From Bacillus testis (lineage in GTDB: Bacteria > Bacillota > Bacilli > Bacillales > DSM-1321): a stretch of 64,000 bases of DNA. A program made the translations under genes and the position numbers. The notes below the pieces were generated by a model, which was not told the DNA's origin, did no database searches, and was given only the letters and a program-made list of their open reading frames with translations. Shown one piece after another: positions 37,675 to 45,459 of the stretch (positions are counted from its first letter, which is position 1; the number at the start of each line of letters is the position of its first letter). The stretch spans positions 1,746,993 to 1,810,992 of the forward strand of contig NZ_LN851186.1 of assembly GCF_001243895.1 (NCBI RefSeq), given 5' to 3'.

Positions 37675-38595
37675 ATGAAAATAATAGATATGCATTGTGA
37701 TGTTCCCATGAAGCTGCTTTTGGATGAAACATTATCGTTCACAAGGGAGGCGGATATGGATGTAACACTCCCGCGGCTTCGGAAAGGAGGAGCGAAACTA
37801 CAGTACTTTGCTCTTTACGTACCTGAGCATATTCCCCCAACCTTGCGTTTCCAGGCTGTTTTAGCCATGGTTATTAAGGTGCAAGACCAGATTCTTGCTG
37901 AACGTGATATCAAGCTGATCCGCAGCAAAAAAGACTATGACATGCTTGAAGACGGTGAAATAGGCGCTATTCTTTCCTTGGAAGGCTGCGATTGTCTACA
38001 GGAGAATCTTAGCAACTTAAGGACATTGCAATCCCTGGGTGTCACGGCTGTGGGCCTTACCTGGAATTATGCCAATGTATATGGCGATGGAGCGAAGGAG
38101 CCCCGCAATGCAGGACTGTCTTTGCAAGGAAAAAAATTAGTCACGTATATCAAAGAAGAAGAGATGCTGCTTGATCTTTCCCATTTGAATGAAGCTGGAT
38201 TTTGGGATTGTCTTGAATTGGGCGGACGAGTATTTGCCTCGCATTCCAACTGTAGGGCATTATGTGAAACACCGAGAAATTTATATGACAGCCAGGTACA
38301 GGCATTGATCAAAAGGGATTCTTTGATTGGAATCACCTTTGTCCCTCAATTTCTACATCTTGGGCGGCCTGCAGCGATACAGGATATTATTCGCCATATT
38401 GATCATATTTGCTCATTAGGCGGCGAAAAAAATGTAGGGTTCGGTTCTGATTTTGATGGGATCGACCACCATGTGACCGGGCTTACTTCCTTTGACCGAT
38501 ATCCGCTGTTAATCGAAGAATTGCAGCTCCATTTTTCAGAGGAGCAAGTGGAAGGCTTTGCATTCCGTAATTATGAAAGAGTATTGCTGAAGTGA
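37675..38595 (+). CDS. M19-family (renal) dipeptidase
   Basis: Zinc dipeptidase of the membrane-dipeptidase family, 306 residues. Metal-ligand motifs: IDMHCDVP (HxD, about residues 6-8), the Glu in ILSLEGCD, DLSHLNEAGF with ASHSNCRALC, and GFGSDFDGI. No signal peptide, so it is cytoplasmic. ATG 37669 lies 2 nt after AGGAGGG, ATG 37675 lies 8 nt after AGGAGG, so the latter is chosen. It is on its own between spoVS and korA; the substrate is unknown. Confidence 0.9.
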   Translation: MKIIDMHCDVPMKLLLDETLSFTREADMDVTLPRLRKGGAKLQYFALYVPEHIPPTLRFQAVLAMVIKVQDQILAERDIKLIRSKKDYDMLEDGEIGAILSLEGCDCLQENLSNLRTLQSLGVTAVGLTWNYANVYGDGAKEPRNAGLSLQGKKLVTYIKEEEMLLDLSHLNEAGFWDCLELGGRVFASHSNCRALCETPRNLYDSQVQALIKRDSLIGITFVPQFLHLGRPAAIQDIIRHIDHICSLGGEKNVGFGSDFDGIDHHVTGLTSFDRYPLLIEELQLHFSEEQVEGFAFRNYERVLLK

Positions 38596-38801
38596 GAGGG
38601 ATATATTCTATAAAATTATTTGGCTTATAGTATTGCTTTTTTTTGCACTTTTGGCTAGAATTGTAATCGCTTAGCTATGCCGATAGAGACGTGTCGTTTT
38701 AAATATCTAAATATTTAAAAAACTTTGTTTATATTCTCTTGAAAGCCCGTATAAGCTATCAGCAGTTTTATTTAAAGCGTTACTAAAGGGGTGTAAGGTC
38801 T

Positions 38802-40547
38802 ATGATCAATCAGCTTTCTTGGAAAGTTGGAGGGCAACAGGGTGAAGGAATCGAAAGTACAGGGGAAATTTTTTCTATCGCTTTAAATAGGTTAGGCTAT
38901 TATCTATATGGTTACCGCCATTTCTCCTCCCGCATCAAAGGAGGGCATACGAATAATAAAATACGGGTGAGCACATCGCAAACAAGGTCTGTTTCAGACG
39001 ATTTAGATATATTGGTAGCATTCGACCAAGAAACAATCGATGTGAACTATAAAGAATTACATACAAAAGGCATCATTATTGCCGATTCAAAGTGCAAGCC
39101 ATCCATGCCGGATGATTGCCAGGCTGCTATGTTCAGCGTTCCGTTCACTGAATTGGCTGCATCACTAGGGACATCACTGATGAAAAACATGGTGGCCGTC
39201 GGGGCATCCTGTGCGATTCTCGGACTGGATCTGATCGTTTTTGAAGAGGTGGTACGCGAAATCTTCGAAAGGAAGGGCGAGCAGGTCGTCCAGAAGAATC
39301 TGAATGCAATCCAAGCCGGCCATGCCTATATGCAGGAAAAGTTGAAGGAGCAGGGAACACCTCTTAAGCTTGCTGAAGGGGATGGCAGCAAACGGCTTTT
39401 TATGATTGGAAATGATGCAATCGCTTTGGGCGCACTCGCCGGAGGCTGCCGCTTTATGGCTGCCTATCCGATTACGCCTGCATCCGAAATCATGGAATAC
39501 CTCATCAAGAAGCTGCCTGCGGTGGGCGGCACGGTCATCCAAACGGAGGATGAGATTGCTGCGGCGACCATGGCCATTGGCGCGAACTATGCAGGCGTCC
39601 GGACAATCACTGCTTCAGCGGGGCCGGGACTTTCGCTTAAAATGGAAGCCATCGGTTTATCGGGGATGACGGAAACGCCACTGGTAATCGTGGATACGCA
39701 GCGGGGAGGGCCTTCCACAGGGCTTCCTACCAAGCAGGAACAGTCGGATCTTATGGCTATGATTTACGGAACGCATGGTGAAATACCGAAAATCGTAATG
39801 GCACCAAGTACCGTGGAAGAAGCTTTTTATGATACGGCGGAAGCTTTTAATCTAGCGGAAGAATATCAAGTGCCGGTAATTATCTTGTCAGATTTGCAGC
39901 TTTCTCTTGGTAAACAGACCGTGCAGCCACTGGAATTGGAAAAAGTCGAAATTCGGCGCGGTAAATTGGTGAAGGGGTCTCTGCCGGATAGCGAGGAGTA
40001 TTTCAAGCGGTATGCATTAAGCGAAGATGGGATTTCCCCTCGTGTCCTACCGGGCATGAAAAACGGCATCCACCATGTGACGGGCGTTGAACACGATGAG
40101 ACGGGAAAACCATCGGAGACAGCCGCAAATCGCAAACTTCAGATGGAAAAAAGGATGAAAAAAATCAGCCATTTGCCATTTTCTGTCCCGGTATATAAAA
40201 ATGCCAAGCACGAGGAAGCGGATTTATTGATGATTGGATTTATTTCAACACGGGGGGCTATCGAAGAGAGCATGCAGAGGCTTGAACAAGATGGCTTGAA
40301 AGTCAATCATGCCCATATCCGCTTGATCCATCCTTTCCCGACGCAGGAAATCATGCCATTGATCGCCTCGGCGAAAAAAGTGGTGGTCATCGAAAATAAT
40401 GCCACCGGCCAATTGGCAAATATCATAAAAATGAACGTCGGCCATGTGGACCGGATACAAAGCATCCTAAAGTATGATGGAAACCCGTTTTTGCCCAAAG
40501 AAATTTATGCTTCATGCAAGGAGTTGTTTGTTTATGGCAACATTTAA
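38802..40547 (+). CDS. korA: 2-oxoacid:acceptor oxidoreductase, fused gamma-alpha subunit
   Basis: A 581-residue subunit of a 2-oxoglutarate (or related 2-oxoacid):ferredoxin oxidoreductase. The N-terminal about 180 residues form the gamma domain (WKVGGQQGEGIESTG, RIKGGHTNNKIR); the rest is the alpha subunit with the pyrimidine-binding domain (AAYPITPASEIMEYL, TEDEIAAATMAIGANYAG, GGPSTGLPTKQEQSDL) and transketolase C-like end. The fused arrangement is usual for the two-subunit enzymes. korB overlaps its end by 14 bp. Confidence 0.93.
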   Translation: MINQLSWKVGGQQGEGIESTGEIFSIALNRLGYYLYGYRHFSSRIKGGHTNNKIRVSTSQTRSVSDDLDILVAFDQETIDVNYKELHTKGIIIADSKCKPSMPDDCQAAMFSVPFTELAASLGTSLMKNMVAVGASCAILGLDLIVFEEVVREIFERKGEQVVQKNLNAIQAGHAYMQEKLKEQGTPLKLAEGDGSKRLFMIGNDAIALGALAGGCRFMAAYPITPASEIMEYLIKKLPAVGGTVIQTEDEIAAATMAIGANYAGVRTITASAGPGLSLKMEAIGLSGMTETPLVIVDTQRGGPSTGLPTKQEQSDLMAMIYGTHGEIPKIVMAPSTVEEAFYDTAEAFNLAEEYQVPVIILSDLQLSLGKQTVQPLELEKVEIRRGKLVKGSLPDSEEYFKRYALSEDGISPRVLPGMKNGIHHVTGVEHDETGKPSETAANRKLQMEKRMKKISHLPFSVPVYKNAKHEEADLLMIGFISTRGAIEESMQRLEQDGLKVNHAHIRLIHPFPTQEIMPLIASAKKVVVIENNATGQLANIIKMNVGHVDRIQSILKYDGNPFLPKEIYASCKELFVYGNI

Positions 40548-41400
40548 AGACTTTCGGAATAATGTAAAGCCTAATTGGTGCCCGGGTTGCGGAGATTTTT
40601 CCGTCCAGGCTGCAATTCAAAGGGCAGCGGCGAATCTGGGCCTAGAACCCGAAAACCTTGCCATCATTTCCGGGATTGGCTGTTCCGGCCGCATATCCGG
40701 ATACATAAAATCCTATGGCTTTCACGGCATCCATGGCCGTTCCCTGCCGATTGCCCAAGGAGTCAAAATGGCGAACCGCGGCCTGAAGGTGATTGCTTCG
40801 GGAGGGGACGGTGATGGATTTGCTATAGGGATGGGGCATACGGTCCACGCCATCAGAAGAAACATCGACATCACCTATATTGTCATGGATAATCAAATTT
40901 ACGGCTTGACGAAAGGACAGACCTCGCCAAGATCAGGAACAGGTTTCAAAACGAAGTCCACGCCTCAGGGATCGATTGAACCAGCGCTTTCGCCGCTCGA
41001 AATGGCTTTGGCTTCTGGAGCATCCTTTGTAGCGCAAAGCTTTTCAACTGATTTAAAAGACTTGATCAGCATCATCGAAGCAGGCATCAACCATAATGGA
41101 TTTTCATTCATTAATGTCTTTAGTCCATGCGTAACCTATAACAAAATTAATACGTATGACTGGTTTAAAGAAAATCTAACCAAGCTGGCCGATATTGAAG
41201 GCTACGATTCCTCAAATCGTGAAGAAGCCATGCAAACGTTGATGAAGCACAATAGCTTGGTGACCGGCATTGTATATCAGGATACGAATCGGCCTTCCTA
41301 TCAAGATCTGGTGCCTGGTTATGCACAGACGCCTTTATCCGAAAGCAACCTGCAACTCAGCCAGGAGAACTTTGATCAGTTGTTGGCTGAATTTATGTAA
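40534..41400 (+). CDS. korB: 2-oxoacid:acceptor oxidoreductase beta subunit
   Basis: Thiamine-diphosphate-binding subunit, 288 residues. NWCPGCGDFSVQ near residue 12, ThDP motif GGDGDGFAIG near residue 90 and NQIYGLTKGQTSPRS mark the family. The open frame extends 60 bp further upstream, but ATG 40534 follows AAGGAGTTG within korA. With KorA it would decarboxylate a 2-oxoacid oxidatively to an acyl-CoA and reduce ferredoxin; which 2-oxoacid cannot be read from sequence. Confidence 0.93.
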   Translation: MATFKDFRNNVKPNWCPGCGDFSVQAAIQRAAANLGLEPENLAIISGIGCSGRISGYIKSYGFHGIHGRSLPIAQGVKMANRGLKVIASGGDGDGFAIGMGHTVHAIRRNIDITYIVMDNQIYGLTKGQTSPRSGTGFKTKSTPQGSIEPALSPLEMALASGASFVAQSFSTDLKDLISIIEAGINHNGFSFINVFSPCVTYNKINTYDWFKENLTKLADIEGYDSSNREEAMQTLMKHNSLVTGIVYQDTNRPSYQDLVPGYAQTPLSESNLQLSQENFDQLLAEFM

Positions 41401-41409
41401 TCAACTTGT

Positions 41410-41466
41410 GGAATGATCAGTGGGTACTCCTTTACTGGACGTACTTCTGATGATTCCTTTTTCTTT
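41410..41466 (+). terminator. korB terminator (imperfect)
   Basis: GGAATGATCA/TGATGATTCC with one mismatch and an inner GTAC/GTAC pairing, followed by T5C. Confidence 0.6.
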
Positions 41467-41623
41467 TATTGATCAGCTTCCCGGTTTAACATCCATATTC
41501 CGATCCCTAACCGACCATATATTGTTTGCCGCTAAATGGCTGGAAAATGGGTCTGACTCATTTAATCAATGATCAGGGGATAAGTGAAAAATTCGAGTGA
41601 TTAAAATTTTAACCTGATGCAAT

Positions 41624-41655
41624 GAAAAAAACTGCGGTAAAAGTACCCGCAGTCT
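41624..41655 (-). terminator. Terminator of the 41.9-kb small gene (minus strand)
   Basis: On the minus strand ACTGCGG/CCGCAGT followed by T7. It aligns with the terminator of the neighbouring paralog at 42356-42386, but lies about 145 bp further from its gene because repeat copy D intervenes. Confidence 0.8.
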
Positions 41656-41708
41656 CTTCTCAAAAGGTTTATGCTATTCATTTAAACATTGGATCTTACT
41701 GGAATCTT

Positions 41709-41855
41709 CTTATTCCATTCTAACTCGCGCAAAGACTCACACTTTAACTCAAGAGTAAAGACAAAGAAGTGTAAGCTGCAAATCAAATGCCAGTAAGAAT
41801 CCGTTTGAAATCAGCGGGGAATAAATGCCCCCACTTTTCAAAGTTTCTCTTTATT
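41709..41855 (+). repeat. Dispersed structured repeat, copy D, inserted in a gene
   Basis: TTATTCCATTCTAACTCGCGC, GAGTAAAGACAAAGAAGTG, AATCAAATGCCAGTAAGAATCC, GGGGAATAAATGCCCC and CTTTATTGG are all family blocks; CACACTT pairs with AAGTGT around the AAAGACAA loop. The 3' edge lies within the small gene read from 42111: on the minus strand the bases CAATAA at the edge form its last Gln and stop codon. Confidence 0.7.
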
Positions 41856-42111
41856 GGTTGCGGTTGCGGCGGAGTCTTCTGCAGCGGCAACGGCATCTAA
41901 GTCTGGTGAAAGAAGAACTGCTTTCGAATGAAGAGGTTGACTCTTCTTCTTCTCTGCGTTCACAACGGCGTACGGCCCGGCAGAAGTCGCGTTGATTTAG
42001 TCTGGTGCGAACCGGGAAAGAACGATTGCGGCGGCGGCCGCTTTCAATGAAGTTTTCCTCCCTGTTTCTTTCATTTTCACAACCGAATGATTCATTATTT
42101 CTAAAGCTCAT
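41851..42111 (-). CDS. Arg/Ser/Glu-rich small protein 1, truncated by repeat insertion
   Basis: An 86-residue protein: NNESFG-ENERNREE N-terminus, then RRNRSFPVRTRLNQRDFCRAV, a Glu/Ser run and an Arg/Cys-alternating tail (RCRCRCRR). It is a clear paralog of the gene at 42425-42748 but lacks that protein's Trp/Gly/Cys-rich end, because repeat copy D interrupts it; the lost 3' end is still recognisable beyond the repeat (about 41694-41709). AAAGGAG site 10 nt before ATG. Composition suggests a spore coat or DNA-binding spore protein; the function is unknown. Confidence 0.7.
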   Translation of the reverse strand: MSFRNNESFGCENERNREENFIESGRRRNRSFPVRTRLNQRDFCRAVRRCERREEEESTSSFESSSSFTRLRCRCRCRRLRRNRNQ

Positions 42112-42180
42112 TCACCAACAACTCCTTTAAAGTAAGTTCTATGTAAGATATGTCGAAAGGGGACAAGTTGACAAGGCGTG
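42112..42180 (-). promoter_or_regulatory. Conserved upstream block of small protein 1
   Basis: About 65 bp nearly identical to the region upstream of the paralog: GCCTTGTC, ACTTGTCCC, a SigK-type -10 CATATCTTA (42144-42152), GAACTTACTTTAAAGGAG. The AC-to-CATA distance is 14 bp, shorter than usual for SigK, so the sigma factor is uncertain. Confidence 0.45.
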
Positions 42181-42208
42181 AATCCTATTTGGCTGAAAAA
42201 TAAGCAAA

Positions 42209-42352
42209 TAATCCATTTAATCGGCGTTAAGATTTCCATTCGATAAGAGAATGAAAACGAAAAACGCAATAGGCAAATGAAGCGATATTCAAGGGCTCGT
42301 AGTAGTGCAGCTTAACGCTGTAGGGGTAAATGTAACCCCCACCGAATAAATG
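42209..42352 (+). repeat. Dispersed structured repeat, copy E (diverged)
   Basis: ATCCATTTAATCGGCGTTAAG, AAGAGAATGAAAACGAAAAA, CAGCTTAACGCTGTAGGGG and CCCCCACCGAATAAA correspond to the family order, with a GGGG/CCCC hairpin at 42323-42339. It lies between the two small paralogous genes, beyond the terminator of the second. The weakest of the seven copies. Confidence 0.45.
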
Positions 42353-42355
42353 AAC

Positions 42356-42386
42356 GAAAAAAACCGCGGAAAATGCCCGCGGCTCT
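42356..42386 (-). terminator. Terminator of small protein 2 (minus strand)
   Basis: AGCCGCGG/CCGCGGTT on the minus strand followed by T8. Confidence 0.88.
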
Positions 42387-42424
42387 TTTCTAAAGAGTCA
42401 TGCAATGAATCTATACGTTTAGCC

Positions 42425-42748
42425 TTACCAGAATCCGAATCCGTTGCATCCACAAAAGCCCCAGCCCCAGTTGTTACATCTGTTGCAACGTCTTCTTCTG
42501 CAGCGACAGCGGCGACGATTGTGAGAACAGCTGGAAGAACTAGAAGAGCTAGAAGAACTGGAAGAGCTGGAAGAGCTGGATTCTTCTCTTCTGCGTTCGC
42601 AGCGGTTCACGGCCCGGCAGAAGTCGCGCTCATTTAGTCTGGCACGAACCGGAAAAGAGCGATTGCGGCGACAGCCGCTTTCAGTGAAGCTTTCCTCCCT
42701 GTTTCTTTCATTTTCTCTGCCGAATGATTCATTATTCATGTTGCTCAT
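42425..42748 (-). CDS. Arg/Ser/Cys-rich small protein 2
   Basis: A 107-residue protein, paralog of the one at 41851-42111. Conserved N-terminal half (NNESFGRENERNREESF, RRNRSFPVRARLNERDFCRAVNRCERR), then a run of 17 serines, an Arg/Cys-rich segment (RRRCRCRRRRCNRCNN) and a Gly/Trp/Phe tail ending GFGFW. Such composition is typical of low-complexity spore coat or crust proteins and of protamine-like spore proteins, but I recognise no family. AAAGGAG site. Divergent from tdh. Confidence 0.75.
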   Translation of the reverse strand: MSNMNNESFGRENERNREESFTESGCRRNRSFPVRARLNERDFCRAVNRCERRREESSSSSSSSSSSSSSSSSCSHNRRRCRCRRRRCNRCNNWGWGFCGCNGFGFW

Positions 42749-42820
42749 TCATTAACATCTCCTTTAAAGTAAGTTCTCTGTAAGATATGCCGAAAAGGGA
42801 CAAGTGGACAAGGCGTGTAC
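42749..42820 (-). promoter_or_regulatory. Conserved upstream block of small protein 2
   Basis: Same block as upstream of paralog 1, including CATATCTTA (42781-42789) and ACTTACTTTAAAGGAG. Conservation of the upstream region in both copies indicates a shared, probably late-sporulation, promoter. Confidence 0.45.
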
Positions 42821-42994
42821 CTATAAACGAGAAAAATAACCAATAAAACTTTTTTCCTGAAATAAAAATAAATATTCCGAGCACTTCCATTTGTCTTTCT
42901 GGTGTGGACAATATATTTCCAATATATAGTTATCATGTTAAAATGTTATCAATTCATAGAAATATATACAGTTAGAAATGGGGAGATGTACACC

Positions 42995-44035
42995 ATGAAT
43001 GGAAAAATGAAATCGTTGGTCAAGTCTGCCAGAGAATACGGGGCCCGTTTGGAAATGAGGGAAATCCCTTCTGTTCCAGATGATGGCGTACTTGTGAAAG
43101 TGACTGCCGCCTCTATTTGCGGGACGGATGTCCATATCTATAACTGGGATGACTGGGCCCAAAGTCGTGTTAACCCGCCGTATATTTTCGGCCATGAATT
43201 TTCAGGCGTAGTGGCAGAAGTCGGGCCAAAAGTTACCTCAGTCAAAGTCGGAGAACATGTTTCCGCCGAGACGCATATTGTTTGTGGAAAATGCCCTCAA
43301 TGCCTGGAAGGAAAGCAGCATGTATGCAAAAATACAAAAATTATCGGTGTCGATCTTCCAGGGAGCTTTGCGGAATATATTGTAGTGCCAGAGAGTAATA
43401 TTTGGAAAAATCCGATTGATATGCCTTTTGAAACCGCTTCCATACAGGAGCCTATGGGAAACGCGGCTCACACTGTATTATCCGGCGAAGTGCTCGGCAA
43501 GAGTGTGGCTATAATCGGCTGCGGCCCAATTGGCATAATGGCTGTAGCAATTGCCAAAGCCGCCGGTGCTTCTAAAATCATTGCTATTGACATCAATGAA
43601 TACCGTTTAGGATTGGCGGCTAAAAATGGCGCTGACTTTGTTGTAGACAGCAGCAAGGAGAATCCTGTCGAGAAGGTGAATGAGTGGACCGATGGGAATG
43701 GCATCGATGTAGTTTGTGAAATGAGCGGCCATCCTTCAGCAATCAATCAAGGTTTTGAAATGGTGACAAATGGAGGAAGAGTATCCATCCTGAGTTTGCC
43801 GACTAAACCGGTTTCCATTGATCTGACCAACCATGTTGTATTCAAAGGAGTGACAGTACAAGGCATCACCGGCCGCCAAATCTTCAAAACATGGCAGCAA
43901 GTGTCCGATTTATTGGCTACCGGCAAAGTGCAGGCGAATCGCATTATCACGCATCATTTTCCGCTGGAAGAGTTCGAGAAGGGATTTGATTTGATGATTG
44001 CGGGCAAATGCGGAAAGGTAGTACTGCATCCATAA
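42995..44035 (+). CDS. tdh: L-threonine 3-dehydrogenase
   Basis: Zinc-dependent NAD enzyme oxidising threonine to 2-amino-3-oxobutyrate. The 346-residue medium-chain dehydrogenase has catalytic zinc ligands in ASICGTDVH and FGHEFSG, a structural-zinc loop CGKCPQCLEGKQHVC, and the NAD motif IGCGPIGIMA. The frame extends 93 bp upstream, but ATG 42995 follows GGGGAG and starts the family N-terminus. It is coupled with kbl 44 bp downstream. Confidence 0.96.
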   Translation: MNGKMKSLVKSAREYGARLEMREIPSVPDDGVLVKVTAASICGTDVHIYNWDDWAQSRVNPPYIFGHEFSGVVAEVGPKVTSVKVGEHVSAETHIVCGKCPQCLEGKQHVCKNTKIIGVDLPGSFAEYIVVPESNIWKNPIDMPFETASIQEPMGNAAHTVLSGEVLGKSVAIIGCGPIGIMAVAIAKAAGASKIIAIDINEYRLGLAAKNGADFVVDSSKENPVEKVNEWTDGNGIDVVCEMSGHPSAINQGFEMVTNGGRVSILSLPTKPVSIDLTNHVVFKGVTVQGITGRQIFKTWQQVSDLLATGKVQANRIITHHFPLEEFEKGFDLMIAGKCGKVVLHP

Positions 44036-44078
44036 TCTTGAAAAAGTTGTTAAAAATAAGTGAGGGAGATGAAAGAAT

Positions 44079-45254
44079 ATGAAGGGGTTTGAATATCTGC
44101 AAGCAGAGCTTGAGGAAATGAAGAAGGCCGGGACATATCGCGGCTTAGTGCCAATCCAGTCAGAACAAGGTTCTAGGGTGACGATTGAAGGAAAGGAATA
44201 CATCCAATTGTCCTCCAATAATTATCTGGGCTTGACCTCCCATCCGCGGCTCCGCAAAGCGGCATTGAAAGCAGTCGAAGAGTTTGGGGCGGGGACAGGA
44301 TCGGTCCGCACGATTGCCGGAACATTCACGATGCATGAGGAGTTGGAGAAGAAATTGGCCGACTTCAAGCATACAGAAGCGGCATTGGTCTTTCAATCGG
44401 GCTTCACAACAAACCAAGGAGTGCTGTCTGCCATCCTGTCTCCTGAAGATGTCGTTATTTCAGATGAATTGAATCATGCTTCCATTATCGACGGCATCAG
44501 ATTGACAAAGGCGGCAAGGAAAGTCTATAAACATGTAGACATGGTAGACCTGGAAAAAGCACTGCAGGAATCTCAGTCATTCAGGAAGCGCCTGATCGTA
44601 ACGGATGGAGTCTTTTCTATGGATGGAAACATCGCTCCACTGCCTGAAATCGTCCGTCTGGCAGAGAAGTATGATGCTTTGGTGATGGTGGATGACGCCC
44701 ATGCATCAGGCGTATTGGGCAGCAATGGCCGAGGCACAGTCAACCACTTTAATCTCGATGGCCGCGTCCATATCCAGGTCGGGACTTTAAGCAAGGCGAT
44801 TGGTGTATTGGGAGGCTATGTGGCAAGTTCCAAGACTCTTTGCGATTATTTGATCCAGAAAGGGCGCCCGTTCTTGTTCAGTACATCGCATCCGCCTGCA
44901 GTTACGATAGCTTGTATGGAGGCTATCGATATACTGCAGGAAGAACCGCAGCTGATTGACCGGCTATGGGAAAATACAACTTTCTTTAAAAAAGGATTGC
45001 ATGGACTAGGGTTTAATACAGGCGTCAGTGAGACTCCAATCACCCCTGTAATGGTCGGCGACGAAACCCTGGCTATTGCTCTATCTGATGCTTTGAAACA
45101 GGAAGGGATTTTTGCGCAAAGCATCGCTTTTCCGACAGTGGCGAAAGGTAAAGCGCGCATCCGTACGATTGTAACAGCGCAGCACTCGCGCGAAGAATTG
45201 CAGCAAGCCCTTGATGCCTTCGAACGAGCTGGAAAGGGACTGGGGCTCATCTGA
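44079..45254 (+). CDS. kbl: 2-amino-3-ketobutyrate CoA ligase (glycine C-acetyltransferase)
   Basis: PLP enzyme that cleaves 2-amino-3-oxobutyrate with CoA to glycine and acetyl-CoA, completing threonine breakdown with Tdh. The 391-residue alpha-oxoamine synthase shows SNNYLGLTSHPRL, VMVDDAHASGVLG and the PLP-lysine motif GTLSKAIG near residue 239. AGGGAGATG site. The gene pair is conserved before miaB. Confidence 0.96.
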   Translation: MKGFEYLQAELEEMKKAGTYRGLVPIQSEQGSRVTIEGKEYIQLSSNNYLGLTSHPRLRKAALKAVEEFGAGTGSVRTIAGTFTMHEELEKKLADFKHTEAALVFQSGFTTNQGVLSAILSPEDVVISDELNHASIIDGIRLTKAARKVYKHVDMVDLEKALQESQSFRKRLIVTDGVFSMDGNIAPLPEIVRLAEKYDALVMVDDAHASGVLGSNGRGTVNHFNLDGRVHIQVGTLSKAIGVLGGYVASSKTLCDYLIQKGRPFLFSTSHPPAVTIACMEAIDILQEEPQLIDRLWENTTFFKKGLHGLGFNTGVSETPITPVMVGDETLAIALSDALKQEGIFAQSIAFPTVAKGKARIRTIVTAQHSREELQQALDAFERAGKGLGLI

Positions 45255-45273
45255 TCAACTGTACCGAAAGCGG

Positions 45274-45303
45274 GCCTCTTGCGTGATGGCAAGAGGCTTT
45301 TTC
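45274..45303 (+). terminator. kbl terminator
   Basis: GCCTCTTGC/GCAAGAGGC, 9 bp, then TTTTTC. Confidence 0.92.
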
Positions 45304-45331
45304 TGATGTCTAAACCCCAGAAGCCACGGTA

Positions 45332-45360
45332 TTGTTAAATACTCTCAAAACCGCTATACT
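45332..45360 (+). promoter_or_regulatory. SigA promoter of miaB-ymcA
   Basis: TTGTTA, 17 bp, TATACT; 100 bp before miaB. Confidence 0.78.
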
Positions 45361-45459
45361 AGAGGAATGTGCAAGCTGTCAATCTGAGCTTACAGTCATT
45401 TAAATAGATCGCATGTAGCTGCAAAGGCAGCTTTATACTATAGAAAGGGGATCAACGTT

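Noticed and set aside
42902..42994. N-terminal extension of Tdh by 31 residues
   Set aside because: Hydrophobic, unlike the family; the ribosome-binding site and family alignment favour ATG 42995.
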